A stretch of 32,277 nt of DNA, from contig SVLW01000022.1 in assembly GCA_015067705.1 (NCBI GenBank), forward strand, positions 1 through 32,277, in the 5' to 3' direction. The translations under genes and the position numbers were made by a program. Below are positions 1-7,739 of the stretch, piece by piece. The notes under the pieces were generated by a model. It was not told the DNA's origin. It made no database searches and was given only the letters and a program-made list of their open reading frames with translations. Each line of letters starts with the position of its first letter. The first letter of the stretch is position 1. This stretch comes from Oscillospiraceae bacterium (GTDB lineage: Bacteria; Bacillota; Clostridia; Oscillospirales; QAMX01).

Positions 1-1014
1 GCCATCCGTGCCGGCTGCCGCTGCTTCTTTGGCTATCCCATCACGCCCCAGACCGAGGTTGCTGCCTATATGGCAAAGCGTATGCCCCAGGTCGGCGGTA
101 CTTATCTCCAGGCAGAGAGCGAGATCGCTGCCATCAACATGGTCTATGGCGCTGCCTCCACCGGCACCCGTGCCATGACCTCTTCCTCCAGCCCCGGCAT
201 CTCCCTGAAGGCTGAAGGCATCTCTTATCTGGCAGGTTCCGATCTGCCCGCCGTCATCATCAACATCTGCCGCGGCGGCCCCGGCCTCGGCGGCATCCAG
301 CCGGCACAGTCCGACTATAACCAGGCCACCAAGGGTCTGGCCCACGGCGACTTCCATGTGATGGTGCTCGCCCCCAACTGCATCCAGGAGATGTGCGACC
401 TGATCTCCGACGCCTTTGATCTGGCAGAGACCTATCGTATGCCCGCTATGATCCTGGGCGACGGTATGCTGGGCCAGATGATGGAGCCCGTGGCTCTGCC
501 CGAGCCCCACGAGAGCAAGATTGAAAAGCCCTGGGCCGCAGACGGCACCAATCTGGAGCGCGCCCACAACGTCATCAATTCCCTGTACATCAAGCCGGAC
601 GAGCTGGAGCAGATCGTTCGTGACCGTTATGCCCGCTATGACTACATCCAGGAGCATGAAGTCCGCTGTGAAGAGTTCATGACCGAGGATGCCGATATCG
701 TCATCGTGGCTTACGGTGCTTCTTCCCGTATCGCCAGAAACGCCATCGTGGCTGCCCGCGCCGAAGGCATCAAGGTGGGTATGTTCCGTCCCATCACCCT
801 GTGGCCCTTCCCCAAGGCACAGCTGAATCGTCTGGCCGACACCGCCAAGGCATTCCTGTCTGTTGAGCTGAGCATGGGTCAGATGATCGATGACGTAAAG
901 CTTGCGATCAACTGCCGTCGTCCCGTCCATCTTGCCAATCGTACCGGTGGTGTGGTCATCACCCCCAACGAGATCCTGGCCAAGATCCGTGAAATCAAGG
1001 AGGAAATCGAATGA
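1..1014 (+). CDS. vorB: 2-oxoacid:ferredoxin oxidoreductase alpha subunit, VorB type (5' end missing)
   Basis: The gene is open from base 1 in frame 1, so its true start lies upstream; 337 codons plus stop are visible. It encodes the alpha subunit of a CoA-dependent 2-oxoacid:ferredoxin oxidoreductase, which oxidatively decarboxylates 2-oxoacids to acyl-CoA and reduces ferredoxin in the cytoplasm. The first visible residues include [10 protein letters not shown], the conserved N-terminal pyrimidine-binding motif of these alpha subunits, so only about 15-20 residues are missing. The run [10 protein letters not shown] and the central GGPGLGG stretch fit the VorB (branched-chain 2-oxoacid) and KorA subgroup. 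The stop overlaps the beta gene start by 4 bp (ATGA). A ferredoxin-like delta gene is expected upstream but is not visible. Substrate (branched-chain, aromatic or 2-oxoglutarate) cannot be fixed from sequence. Confidence 0.9.
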   Translation, partial: AIRAGCRCFFGYPITPQTEVAAYMAKRMPQVGGTYLQAESEIAAINMVYGAASTGTRAMTSSSSPGISLKAEGISYLAGSDLPAVIINICRGGPGLGGIQPAQSDYNQATKGLAHGDFHVMVLAPNCIQEMCDLISDAFDLAETYRMPAMILGDGMLGQMMEPVALPEPHESKIEKPWAADGTNLERAHNVINSLYIKPDELEQIVRDRYARYDYIQEHEVRCEEFMTEDADIVIVAYGASSRIARNAIVAARAEGIKVGMFRPITLWPFPKAQLNRLADTAKAFLSVELSMGQMIDDVKLAINCRRPVHLANRTGGVVITPNEILAKIREIKEEIE

Positions 1015-1748
1015 GCATCGTATTTGACAGACCGAAGAGCCTCGTTGATGTCCCGCTCCATTACTGCCCGGGCTGCACCCACGGCATTATCCACCGTCTG
1101 GTGGCAGAAGTCATCGACGAACTGGGCGTCGAGGGCAAGACCATCGGTGTTGCACCGGTTGGCTGCGCCGTTTTCGCCTATAACTACTTTAATTGTGATA
1201 TGATCGAGGCCGCTCACGGCCGCGCTCCCGCAGTTGCCACCGGCGCCAAGCGCGCCAAGCCCGACCATGTGGTCTTTACCTATCAGGGCGACGGCGACCT
1301 TGCCGCCATCGGTACTGCCGAGACCGTTCACGCTGCCACCCGCGGCGAGAACATCACCGTCATTTTCGTCAACAATGCCATTTATGGCATGACCGGCGGC
1401 CAGATGGCCCCCACCACCCTGCCGGGTCAGGTGACCCAGACCACCCCCTATGGCCGTGAGCCCGAAAAGGCCGGCTTCCCGGTGCGCGTCTGTGAGATGC
1501 TGTCCACTCTGGACGGTGTGGCCCTTGCCCAGCGCGTGGCAGTGGACTCTGTCCCCCACATCCGCGAGGCCAAGCGCGCCATCCGCAAGGCATTCGAGAA
1601 CCAGATCGCAGGCCGCGGCTTCTCCATCGTGGAAGTGCTGTCCTCCTGCCCCACCAACTGGGGTCTCTCTCCCGAGAAGGCTCTGGAGTGGCTCCGCGAG
1701 AATATGCTGCCCTACTATCCCCTGGGCGTATATAAGACCAAAGAATAA
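1011..1748 (+). CDS. 2-oxoacid:ferredoxin oxidoreductase beta (thiamine pyrophosphate) subunit
   Basis: A 245-residue subunit that binds thiamine pyrophosphate. The TPP motif begins with GDGD at residues 93-96 and closes with an NN pair about 25 residues later ([10 protein letters not shown]). CPGC (Cys19, Cys22), Cys52 and a late Cys in SSCPTNWG are candidate ligands for the proximal [4Fe-4S] cluster known in this family. The start is the ATG overlapping the alpha stop, preceded by AAGGAGG at 997-1003. Alpha, beta and gamma genes are tightly packed and surely co-transcribed. This is the catalytic partner of the preceding subunit; the family is KorB/VorA-like, and the exact 2-oxoacid is unknown. 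Confidence 0.93.
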   Translation: MSIVFDRPKSLVDVPLHYCPGCTHGIIHRLVAEVIDELGVEGKTIGVAPVGCAVFAYNYFNCDMIEAAHGRAPAVATGAKRAKPDHVVFTYQGDGDLAAIGTAETVHAATRGENITVIFVNNAIYGMTGGQMAPTTLPGQVTQTTPYGREPEKAGFPVRVCEMLSTLDGVALAQRVAVDSVPHIREAKRAIRKAFENQIAGRGFSIVEVLSSCPTNWGLSPEKALEWLRENMLPYYPLGVYKTKE

Positions 1749-1762
1749 GGAGGTCACGGAAT

Positions 1763-2299
1763 ATGGCTGTTAATCATCAGATCACCATCGCCGGCTTCGG
1801 CGGTCAGGGTATCCAGTTCACCGGCAAATTCCTGATCTATGCCGGCATGAAGGCCGGTTATGAGGTCTCCTGCATTCCTTCCTACGGTCCTGAAATGCGC
1901 GGCGGCACCAGTGCCTGCTTCGTCGTAGTTTCCGATGACAAGATCGGTTCCCCGATTTTCTCCGACCCGTCCATCCTCATCGCCATGAACGGCCCGTCTT
2001 TCGACAAGTACGAAATGACCACCGCTTCCGGCGGTTATACCTTCGTGGATTCCTCCCTGGTGGAGCGCAAGTCCACCCGTGAGGACGTCACTACCGTGTA
2101 TGTTCCCGCCACCCGCGTCGCCAAGGAAAACGGCATCAGCAGTCTTGCCAACATGGTTATGGTTGGCAAGATCCTGAAGGAAACCGGCATCTTCACCTAT
2201 GAGCTCATGGAAGAAGTCATGCCGAAGCTGGTTTCCGCCAAGCGTCCCCAGATGATCGAGACCAACTTAAAGGCCATCCGTCTGGGCATGGAGCTTTAA
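1763..2299 (+). CDS. 2-oxoacid:ferredoxin oxidoreductase gamma subunit
   Basis: A 178-residue protein of the POR/KOR gamma family, which packs against the alpha/beta core and contributes to CoA binding. The N-terminal GFGGQGIQ (residues 11-18) and the later PSYGPEMRGGTS are family hallmarks. The length is normal for a stand-alone gamma subunit. An AAGGAGG Shine-Dalgarno begins at 1747, overlapping the beta stop codon, with the ATG at 1763. It completes an alpha-beta-gamma set. A regulator and an acyl-CoA synthetase follow on the same strand, which suggests a shared acyl-CoA theme. Confidence 0.92.
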   Translation: MAVNHQITIAGFGGQGIQFTGKFLIYAGMKAGYEVSCIPSYGPEMRGGTSACFVVVSDDKIGSPIFSDPSILIAMNGPSFDKYEMTTASGGYTFVDSSLVERKSTREDVTTVYVPATRVAKENGISSLANMVMVGKILKETGIFTYELMEEVMPKLVSAKRPQMIETNLKAIRLGMEL

Positions 2300-2324
2300 T
2301 CGCTCCCAAGCATTTACCGATTCT

Positions 2325-2353
2325 GCCCGCTGCCGTTTTTCGCGGCGGCGGGC
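2325..2353 (+). other. Strong GC hairpin without U-tract between gamma subunit and regulator
   Basis: An 11-bp stem (2325-2335 with 2343-2353, one G-U pair) encloses a 7-nt T-rich loop. It is followed by CCCCTATACC rather than a run of T, so it is not a canonical intrinsic terminator. It may be an mRNA processing or stabilising structure, or a weak attenuator that separates expression of the oxidoreductase from the regulator and synthetase downstream. Confidence 0.55.
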
Positions 2354-2394
2354 CCCCTATACCCTGATTCAGCCGGATCAAGAGGAGGAGCATT

Positions 2395-2952
2395 ATGGCA
2401 ACGATTCATAATCTTGAGATCGCCGAGCGTATGCGTGCCATCCGCGAGCTTTCTGACTACACCGTAGAAGAAATGGCAGCTTTGATGCATATCTCTGCCG
2501 AAGAGTACGCCAGTTACGAAACCGGCAGCGTGGATATCCCCATCAGCGCGCTTTATGATATGTCCAATACCCTGCAGGTGAGCATCACGGAGCTGCTTAC
2601 CGGCGAACAGGCCAAGATGCGCGTATATTCCGTTACCCGCGCCGGGAAAGGCGTGGAGGTCGAGCGTTCCAGCGCCTATAAATATCGGGATCTGGCCCAC
2701 AACTTTGCAGGCCGCAGAGTTTCTCCCTTCCTCGTCACCATCGCACCCGCCGACGAGGCAGAGCCCTATCATCTCAACACCCACACCGGACACGAATACC
2801 ACTACTGTCTGGAAGGTGCGTTCAAAATTCAGATCAACGGCAATGAAATCGAAATCCGCCAGGGCGATTCCCTCTATTTCGATTCTAGCTTCCCCCATGG
2901 CATGAAGGCCATGGACGGCAAGCCCGCCAATGTGCTGGTCGTTGTGATCTAA
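2395..2952 (+). CDS. XRE-family transcriptional regulator with C-terminal cupin domain
   Basis: A 185-residue regulator. Residues 8-70 form a Cro/C1-type helix-turn-helix (YTVEEMAALMHISAEEYASYE), and residues 110-185 form a small cupin barrel with H130, H133, E134, H136 and H168 as candidate metal or ligand contacts. XRE-cupin proteins are usually local regulators that sense a small metabolite in the cupin pocket. An AGAGGAGGAG Shine-Dalgarno ends a few bases before the ATG. It sits between the oxidoreductase genes and an acyl-CoA synthetase that begins 18 nt after its stop, so control of these neighbours by an organic acid or acyl-CoA is the natural inference. The effector is unknown. Confidence 0.88.
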   Translation: MATIHNLEIAERMRAIRELSDYTVEEMAALMHISAEEYASYETGSVDIPISALYDMSNTLQVSITELLTGEQAKMRVYSVTRAGKGVEVERSSAYKYRDLAHNFAGRRVSPFLVTIAPADEAEPYHLNTHTGHEYHYCLEGAFKIQINGNEIEIRQGDSLYFDSSFPHGMKAMDGKPANVLVVVI

Positions 2953-2970
2953 ATCCGGAGGAATCAGAAC

Positions 2971-4635
2971 TTGATCGAACGTTTTTGTAATCGAACCGAA
3001 TTTTCCTCCTATGAGGATTTCAAACAGAATTTCCGGATCCATGTGCCGGAAAACTTTAACTTTGCCTATGACGTGGTGGATGCCTGGGCAGAGGAAGAGC
3101 CGGAGAAACGCGCCCTGGTGTGGTGCGACGATCAGGGCGGCGAGCGCACTCTGACCTTCTCCGATATCTCCCGCATCAGCAACCAGGCCGCCAGCGCGCT
3201 TCATAAACTGGGGATTCGCCGCGGCGACAGCGTTATGTGCCTCTTAAAGCGCCGCTGGGAATACTGGTGCATCTCCATGGCACTCTGTAAGCTGGGCGCC
3301 ACCATCATCCCCGCCACTCACCAGCTCACCGCCAAGGACATCAAATACCGGATGGAAATGGCCGATGTGCGTATGATCATCGCGGTGGACGACGACTATG
3401 TCTGCGGCTGTATCGATGACGTGTTCTCGAAAATCGAGGGCGAACGCATCAAGGCCCTGATCGCGGGTAAGCGCGAGGGATATCTGGACTTCTCCCGTCT
3501 CATGGAAGAGGGCGACCCGAACTTCCCCCGTCCCACCGGCGACCAGGCAAGCTGTAACGACGACATTATGCTGTGCTATTTCACCAGCGGCACCACCGGT
3601 ATGCCGTCCATGGTGGCACATAACTTTATCTACCCGCTGGGTCATATCCTGACTGCCAAGTTCTGGCACAATCTCCGGGAGACCGACCTGCATTTAAGCG
3701 TGGCCGACACCGGCTGGGCCAAGTCCAGCTGGGGCAAGCTTTATGGTCAGTGGATCTGCGGTGCGGCGGTGTTCGCCTATGACTACGGCACCCGCTTCCA
3801 TCCCACGGACTTCTTAAAACTCATCGGCAAGTATCACATCACCACCTTCTGCGCGCCGCCCACCATTTACCGCTTCTTCATCAAGGAGAACCTTGAGGAG
3901 TACGATCTCTCCTCCCTGCGCGCCTGCTATATCGCGGGAGAACCTTTGAACCCCGAGGTGTTCAATCGCTGGCGCGACTTCACGGGTCTTGAGCTCCGTG
4001 AGGGCTTTGGTCAGACCGAGACCCCGGTTATGATCGCCGCCTCTCCCTGGGTGAAGCCCAAGCCCGGCTCCACCGGCAAGCCCATGCCCTGGATCAATGT
4101 GAAGCTTCTGGACGAAAACGGCCAGGAGTGCGAACCCGGTAACGAGGGCGAGATCTGCGTGCCCATCGCAGACGGTCATCCCGCCGGTCTCTTTGTGGAG
4201 TACCGCAAGAACGACCGTAAGAACGCCGAGGCCTTCCGCGACGGATATTATCACACCGGCGACATGGCATGGATGGACGAAGATGGCTATATCTGGTTCA
4301 TCGGCCGCAACGACGACGTGATCAAATCCTCCGGCTATCGCATCGGCCCGTTCGAGGTGGAAAGTGCCCTTCTGGAACATCCGGCCGTTCTCGAGGCCGC
4401 CATCACGGCAGTACCCGATCCCCAGCGCGGCCAGATCGTCAAGGCGACCGTGGTGCTGACCCGCGGCTATGAGCCCTCTGACGCACTGGTGAAGGAACTG
4501 CAGAACCACGTCAAGCGCGTGACCGCCCCCTATAAGTACCCGCGTATCGTGGAATTCGTGGACAAACTCCCCACCACCATTTCCGGCAAGATCCGCCGCG
4601 TGGAGATCCGCAACAAGGATCACGAAAATCAGTAA
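2971..4635 (+). CDS. AMP-forming acyl-CoA synthetase (medium-chain/aryl type)
   Basis: A 554-residue ANL-superfamily enzyme expected to convert a carboxylic acid, ATP and CoA to acyl-CoA, AMP and pyrophosphate in the cytoplasm. Visible motifs: phosphate loop TSGTTGMPS (residues 205-213), GFGQTET (345-351), the YHTGD motif, GRNDDVIKSSGYRIGPFEVE, and the C-terminal catalytic Lys540 in SGKIRR. The stretch DTGWAKSSWGKLYGQW resembles medium-chain (ACSM) and benzoate-type synthetases. The phosphate-loop Lys, usually directly after the Pro, is Ser213 here. The start is TTG at 2971, chosen because CCGGAGG (2955-2961) lies at correct spacing and the N-terminal similarity begins there. It is followed by a strong terminator, so it is the last gene of the first operon. 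Confidence 0.9.
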   Translation: MIERFCNRTEFSSYEDFKQNFRIHVPENFNFAYDVVDAWAEEEPEKRALVWCDDQGGERTLTFSDISRISNQAASALHKLGIRRGDSVMCLLKRRWEYWCISMALCKLGATIIPATHQLTAKDIKYRMEMADVRMIIAVDDDYVCGCIDDVFSKIEGERIKALIAGKREGYLDFSRLMEEGDPNFPRPTGDQASCNDDIMLCYFTSGTTGMPSMVAHNFIYPLGHILTAKFWHNLRETDLHLSVADTGWAKSSWGKLYGQWICGAAVFAYDYGTRFHPTDFLKLIGKYHITTFCAPPTIYRFFIKENLEEYDLSSLRACYIAGEPLNPEVFNRWRDFTGLELREGFGQTETPVMIAASPWVKPKPGSTGKPMPWINVKLLDENGQECEPGNEGEICVPIADGHPAGLFVEYRKNDRKNAEAFRDGYYHTGDMAWMDEDGYIWFIGRNDDVIKSSGYRIGPFEVESALLEHPAVLEAAITAVPDPQRGQIVKATVVLTRGYEPSDALVKELQNHVKRVTAPYKYPRIVEFVDKLPTTISGKIRRVEIRNKDHENQ

Positions 4636-4640
4636 TCCTT

Positions 4641-4673
4641 TCCGCCTGCGAAGCCTTCGCGGGCGGAGTTTTC
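4641..4673 (+). terminator. Intrinsic terminator after acyl-CoA synthetase
   Basis: A 12-bp stem (4641-4652 with 4656-4667, one G-U pair) with a 3-nt loop is followed by GTTTTC. It begins 6 nt after the synthetase stop codon and closes the oxidoreductase-regulator-synthetase unit. Confidence 0.85.
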
Positions 4674-4677
4674 ATGC

Positions 4678-4707
4678 TTGCGTGCGGTGGAAACTTAATG
4701 TTATGAT
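4678..4707 (+). promoter_or_regulatory. Putative sigma-A promoter for tag
   Basis: TTGCGT (4678-4683), an 18-nt spacer and TATGAT (4702-4707) lie between the terminator and the glycosylase gene. The -10 differs from consensus at one base; the -35 is weaker. Confidence 0.5.
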
Positions 4708-4741
4708 GAAATCAGAAAATGACCGAAAAGGAGAGGATCCT

Positions 4742-5359
4742 ATGCATCGCTGCGGATGGTGCGAAACCAGTGAAAAAATGATTGCCTACCACGACACGGA
4801 GTGGGGCGTCCCGCTTCATGACGACCAGCGGCAATTTGAATTTTTGATGATGGAAGTCATGCAGTGCGGCCTCAACTGGAACATGATGATCGAAAAGCGG
4901 GAGATTTTCCGGGCCTGCTTCGCGGAATTTGATGATAAGCAGGTGGCGGCATTTGGCGAGGCAGATATCGAACGCATTCTCGCTTACCCCGGAATGATCC
5001 GTTCCCGCCGAAAAATCGAAGCGGTCATCCAGAACGCCCGCTGTTTTCAAGCGATCCAGGCGGAATACGGTTCCTTTTCCAACTATCTCTGGCGGTATAC
5101 CGGCGGAGTGACCTATCTCTATCCTGAACACCAGACAAACTGGGTAGCAAAAAATGCCCTGTCGGATGAAATCAGTCGGGATCTCCGGCGGCGTGGGTTC
5201 AAATATCTGGGTTCCATCACCGTCTATTCCCATCTTCAGGCCTGCGGGATCATCAACGATCACGAAGCCGACTGTGACTATGGCAAAGCACTGAAAGATG
5301 CGTATCCGTGGCGGGAAACCGCAGAGCTTACAGAAGAAATCGAAACATCCTCCCATTGA
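4742..5359 (+). CDS. tag: DNA-3-methyladenine glycosylase I
   Basis: A 205-residue base-excision repair enzyme that removes 3-methyladenine from alkylated DNA. It aligns with E. coli Tag along its whole length. The zinc-snap ligands Cys4, His17, His174 and Cys178 are present, as are Glu38 and Trp46 in the base-recognition pocket and the start MHRCGW. The ATG at 4742 is preferred over an in-frame upstream ATG because AAAGGAGAGG (4727-4736) sits just before it and the family starts at this Met. Base composition is lower in GC than the flanking metabolic genes (29 of 60 in one hand-counted row), a mild sign of different origin. Its stop codon lies inside the -35 box of the next gene. Confidence 0.93.
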   Translation: MHRCGWCETSEKMIAYHDTEWGVPLHDDQRQFEFLMMEVMQCGLNWNMMIEKREIFRACFAEFDDKQVAAFGEADIERILAYPGMIRSRRKIEAVIQNARCFQAIQAEYGSFSNYLWRYTGGVTYLYPEHQTNWVAKNALSDEISRDLRRRGFKYLGSITVYSHLQACGIINDHEADCDYGKALKDAYPWRETAELTEEIETSSH

Positions 5360-5384
5360 CACCCCCGGGGAATTATGGTAGTAT
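5356..5384 (+). promoter_or_regulatory. Sigma-A promoter for cupin gene, overlapping the tag stop codon
   Basis: A perfect TTGACA (5356-5361), 17-nt spacer and TAGTAT (5379-5384). The TGA stop of tag (5357-5359) is embedded in the -35 element. The expected start point is about 5391, some 35 nt before the cupin ATG. Confidence 0.65.
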
Positions 5385-5424
5385 GGCAACAGGAGAATCC
5401 TATCATCTAGAGGAGGAATTTATT

Positions 5425-5799
5425 ATGAACAATCTGCCTTTTGATATCAATGAGGTGAAGTGGCAGGATTTCGGCGAGGGCATCAAGTCCTGCGTGTGGA
5501 AGCCTGATGAGAAGTGCTGTGTCCAGTACTGGGAGATCCAGCCGGGCATCGGCGCCGCTCCCCATTCTCATGCCGCCGAGCAGATCACCTATGTCCAGAC
5601 CGGCTATATGAACCTCTACATGGACGGCAAGGTCTATGACCTGGGCCCGGGCTGCTTCGCCCGCATCCCGTCCAACGTGGAGCATTCCACCAAGAACGTG
5701 GGCCAGAGCGTGGTCGTCAACATTGACTTCTTCATGCCGGACCGCGATGACCGCGTGGAGAGCGAGAAGATCGCCGACCTGGGCCATCATTGGGAATAA
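5425..5799 (+). CDS. Small single-domain cupin protein
   Basis: A 124-residue soluble protein made of one cupin barrel. His47, His49, Glu52 and His87 form the classical cupin metal site, and GPGCFARIPSNVEH is the second cupin motif. No other domain is present. Such proteins act as small dioxygenases, isomerases or ligand-binding proteins; nothing here fixes the reaction. The start is the ATG at 5425 after AGAGGAGG. It has its own promoter and is followed directly by a terminator, so it is probably transcribed alone. Confidence 0.85.
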   Translation: MNNLPFDINEVKWQDFGEGIKSCVWKPDEKCCVQYWEIQPGIGAAPHSHAAEQITYVQTGYMNLYMDGKVYDLGPGCFARIPSNVEHSTKNVGQSVVVNIDFFMPDRDDRVESEKIADLGHHWE

Positions 5800-5810
5800 T
5801 TCTGTCCAAA

Positions 5811-5845
5811 AAAGCTGAGGGCGTATTCTGCCCTCAGCTTTTTCC
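5811..5845 (+). terminator. Intrinsic terminator after cupin gene
   Basis: A perfect 12-bp stem (5811-5822 with 5830-5841) with a 7-nt loop, preceded by A-rich and followed by T-rich sequence. It separates the cupin gene from the GH30 gene. Confidence 0.92.
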
Positions 5846-5873
5846 ATAAAAATAGAAACTGGGAGGATCCATT

Positions 5874-7172
5874 ATGTTTTCTGTGCGCGTGAATATGCCC
5901 CGCCAGGAAATGGACGGCTTTGGCGTGTGCCTGGCTTTCCATCAGGCGGGAATGCTCAAAAAGCACCCCAAGTGCGACGAGGTGCTGGACCTTTTGTTTG
6001 ACACGGCCGGCACGTCCATCCTGCGGAATATCGTGGGTGACGGCGGCATCTGGGGCGACGATACCAACGGCCCCATCCCCACCATTGAGCCGGAAGAAGG
6101 CGTGTGGGAGTTCGACGTGGATCACGAGCAGGTCTGGGCCGCCCGTGAGGCCGCAAAGCGCGGCTGTAACCAGGTCATGGCCACGGCCTGGAGCCCGCCT
6201 TACTGGATGAAGACCAATGCCTGCGTCCATGACGGCGGCGAGCTGCGGGAAGATAAGTACCAGGCCTTTGCCGAGTACCTTTCCGCCTATGTCCGTTCCT
6301 GGAAGGAGCACTTCGGCATTGAACTGATGGCCATTTCCCCGGCCAACGAGCCGGATCTTGTGACCAAATACTCCTCCTGCATCTGGAGCGGCGAGCAGTA
6401 TCTCAAGTTCGTCCGCGATTATCTGGGCCCGGTGTTTGAAAAGGATCAGATCCAGGCCAAGGTGATCATGCCGGAGCCCACCAGCTGTGTGGCCCACGTG
6501 GAGGACTATACCGACCTGATCTTTGCCGATGAGGCCGCCACGAAAGTGGTGGACATCGTGGGTCTCCATGGCTACGGTCATGACAGCGTCATTGCACCGG
6601 TGCGCGGCGCCGCCGAGCACGGCAAAAAGGTCTGGCAGACGGAGCTCTGCGACATCAATGTCATGGAAGAGTGGCAGCGGGGCGACGATATCGTGAACGG
6701 CATCTTCTGGGCCAAGAACATCCACGATTATCTGAGTGCCATGGAAGTCAGCGCCTACATCTACTTCTGGGGCACCAGTATTTACCCCAACGGCGGCAAT
6801 CTGGTCGCCATCGACATGGAGACCGGCGAGATCAAGGTGCCGAAGCGCCTTTATACCTTCGGTAACTACGCCCGCTATGTCCGTCCCGGCTATCAGCGCG
6901 TGACGGTCTACGGTACTGATACCGAGACCCATGTGGACGCTTTCCTCTCCCCCGCAAATGATGAGCTCGTCATGGTTACCACGAACCCCCTCGACCGGGA
7001 AGCCACCTTCTATGTGGATCTGCCGGGTCTCGAGGTGAAGGGCATCCGCGCTGTGCGTACTTCTGCCACGGAGGATCTTGCGGAGATCACGCCCGCAGCG
7101 CTTGATGACAAGGGCCGCATGAAGGAGACCCTGCCGCCTATGAGCGTCACGACCTGGATTCTGAAGCTGTAA
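5874..7172 (+). CDS. Glycoside hydrolase family 30-like enzyme, cytoplasmic
   Basis: A 432-residue retaining glycosidase with a (beta/alpha)8 barrel (about 1-345) and a C-terminal beta-sandwich side domain (about 350-432), the GH30 arrangement. The acid/base is Glu159 in SPANEPD and the nucleophile Glu257 in WQTELCD, both in the expected places. ATAWSPPYWMK matches the family's conserved barrel strand. There is no signal peptide or anchor, so it should act inside the cell on imported oligosaccharides. GH30 members cleave beta-glucosyl, beta-xylosyl, beta-1,6-glucan or glucuronoxylan bonds; the subfamily cannot be chosen by eye. The ATG at 5874 follows GGGAGG (5861-5866). The NUDIX gene starts 12 nt after its stop. 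Confidence 0.87.
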   Translation: MFSVRVNMPRQEMDGFGVCLAFHQAGMLKKHPKCDEVLDLLFDTAGTSILRNIVGDGGIWGDDTNGPIPTIEPEEGVWEFDVDHEQVWAAREAAKRGCNQVMATAWSPPYWMKTNACVHDGGELREDKYQAFAEYLSAYVRSWKEHFGIELMAISPANEPDLVTKYSSCIWSGEQYLKFVRDYLGPVFEKDQIQAKVIMPEPTSCVAHVEDYTDLIFADEAATKVVDIVGLHGYGHDSVIAPVRGAAEHGKKVWQTELCDINVMEEWQRGDDIVNGIFWAKNIHDYLSAMEVSAYIYFWGTSIYPNGGNLVAIDMETGEIKVPKRLYTFGNYARYVRPGYQRVTVYGTDTETHVDAFLSPANDELVMVTTNPLDREATFYVDLPGLEVKGIRAVRTSATEDLAEITPAALDDKGRMKETLPPMSVTTWILKL

Positions 7173-7184
7173 GAGGAACAAAAT

Positions 7185-7670
7185 ATGATGCATTTTCCAA
7201 CGCATATAGTTGCCGCAGCGGGCTATGTCTTTGATCAGAAAGGAAATCTTTTGATGATCAAAACGCCAAACCGCGGATGGGACTGCACCGGCGGACAAAT
7301 CGAAGAAGGAGAAGATCTGGAAACCGGTGTTCTGCGTGAAATTCTGGAGGAAAGCGGCATCAAGGCCCGTGTGAAAACGCTCTGTGCCGTATATTCCAAT
7401 GTTGGTAAACACATTTTCTACGATGGCACCACACCAGTACCCACAAAGGTCATGTTCGACTTCATCTGTGAATGCGAAAGTGGAGAATGCCGACCTTCTG
7501 AGGAGTCCAGTGAAGTCATTTGGGTTCCCAAAACACACGTTCTGGATTACGTTACAAAGCCGGTGCTTCGCTATCGTTTTCAAAATATCCTGAACTTCGA
7601 TGGCAGGGTCACATACGCTTCCTATGTGACGCATCCGGAATTTCAGGTGCTGACGGAACGATATATTTAA
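7185..7670 (+). CDS. NUDIX hydrolase
   Basis: A 161-residue NUDIX hydrolase that would cleave a nucleoside-diphosphate-linked substrate in a divalent-metal-dependent way. The NUDIX box is a perfect match to G-x5-E-x7-REU-x-EE-x-GU at residues 37-59 (G37, E43, R51, E52, E55, E56, G58). The substrate is unknown. Tandem ATG codons at 7185 and 7188 are both possible starts. It follows the GH30 gene by 12 nt, so co-transcription is likely, but its GC content is lower (26-34 of 60 in three hand-counted rows, against 39 of 60 in a GH30 row), suggesting separate acquisition. Confidence 0.9.
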   Translation: MMHFPTHIVAAAGYVFDQKGNLLMIKTPNRGWDCTGGQIEEGEDLETGVLREILEESGIKARVKTLCAVYSNVGKHIFYDGTTPVPTKVMFDFICECESGECRPSEESSEVIWVPKTHVLDYVTKPVLRYRFQNILNFDGRVTYASYVTHPEFQVLTERYI

Positions 7671-7683
7671 TTCGAATATATAG

Positions 7684-7720
7684 AAAAGGCAAGGTGCTCT
7701 GCATGCACCTTGCCTTTTTG
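7684..7720. terminator. Bidirectional terminator between NUDIX and sufB-like genes
   Basis: A perfect 14-bp stem (7684-7697 with 7705-7718) with a 7-nt loop has A-tract and T-tract on its two sides, so it can terminate the NUDIX gene on the plus strand and the convergent sufB-like gene on the minus strand. Confidence 0.93.
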
Positions 7721-7739
7721 TAATACACAATTTTTCGCG

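Noticed and set aside
2395-2952. XRE protein as antitoxin of a toxin-antitoxin pair
   Set aside because: It has a C-terminal cupin domain and its neighbours are metabolic enzymes; no small toxin-like gene is adjacent.
5787-7730. Long minus-strand open frame opposite the GH30 and NUDIX genes
   Set aside because: It is antisense to genes with intact catalytic motifs, crosses two terminators, and has no plausible start signal.
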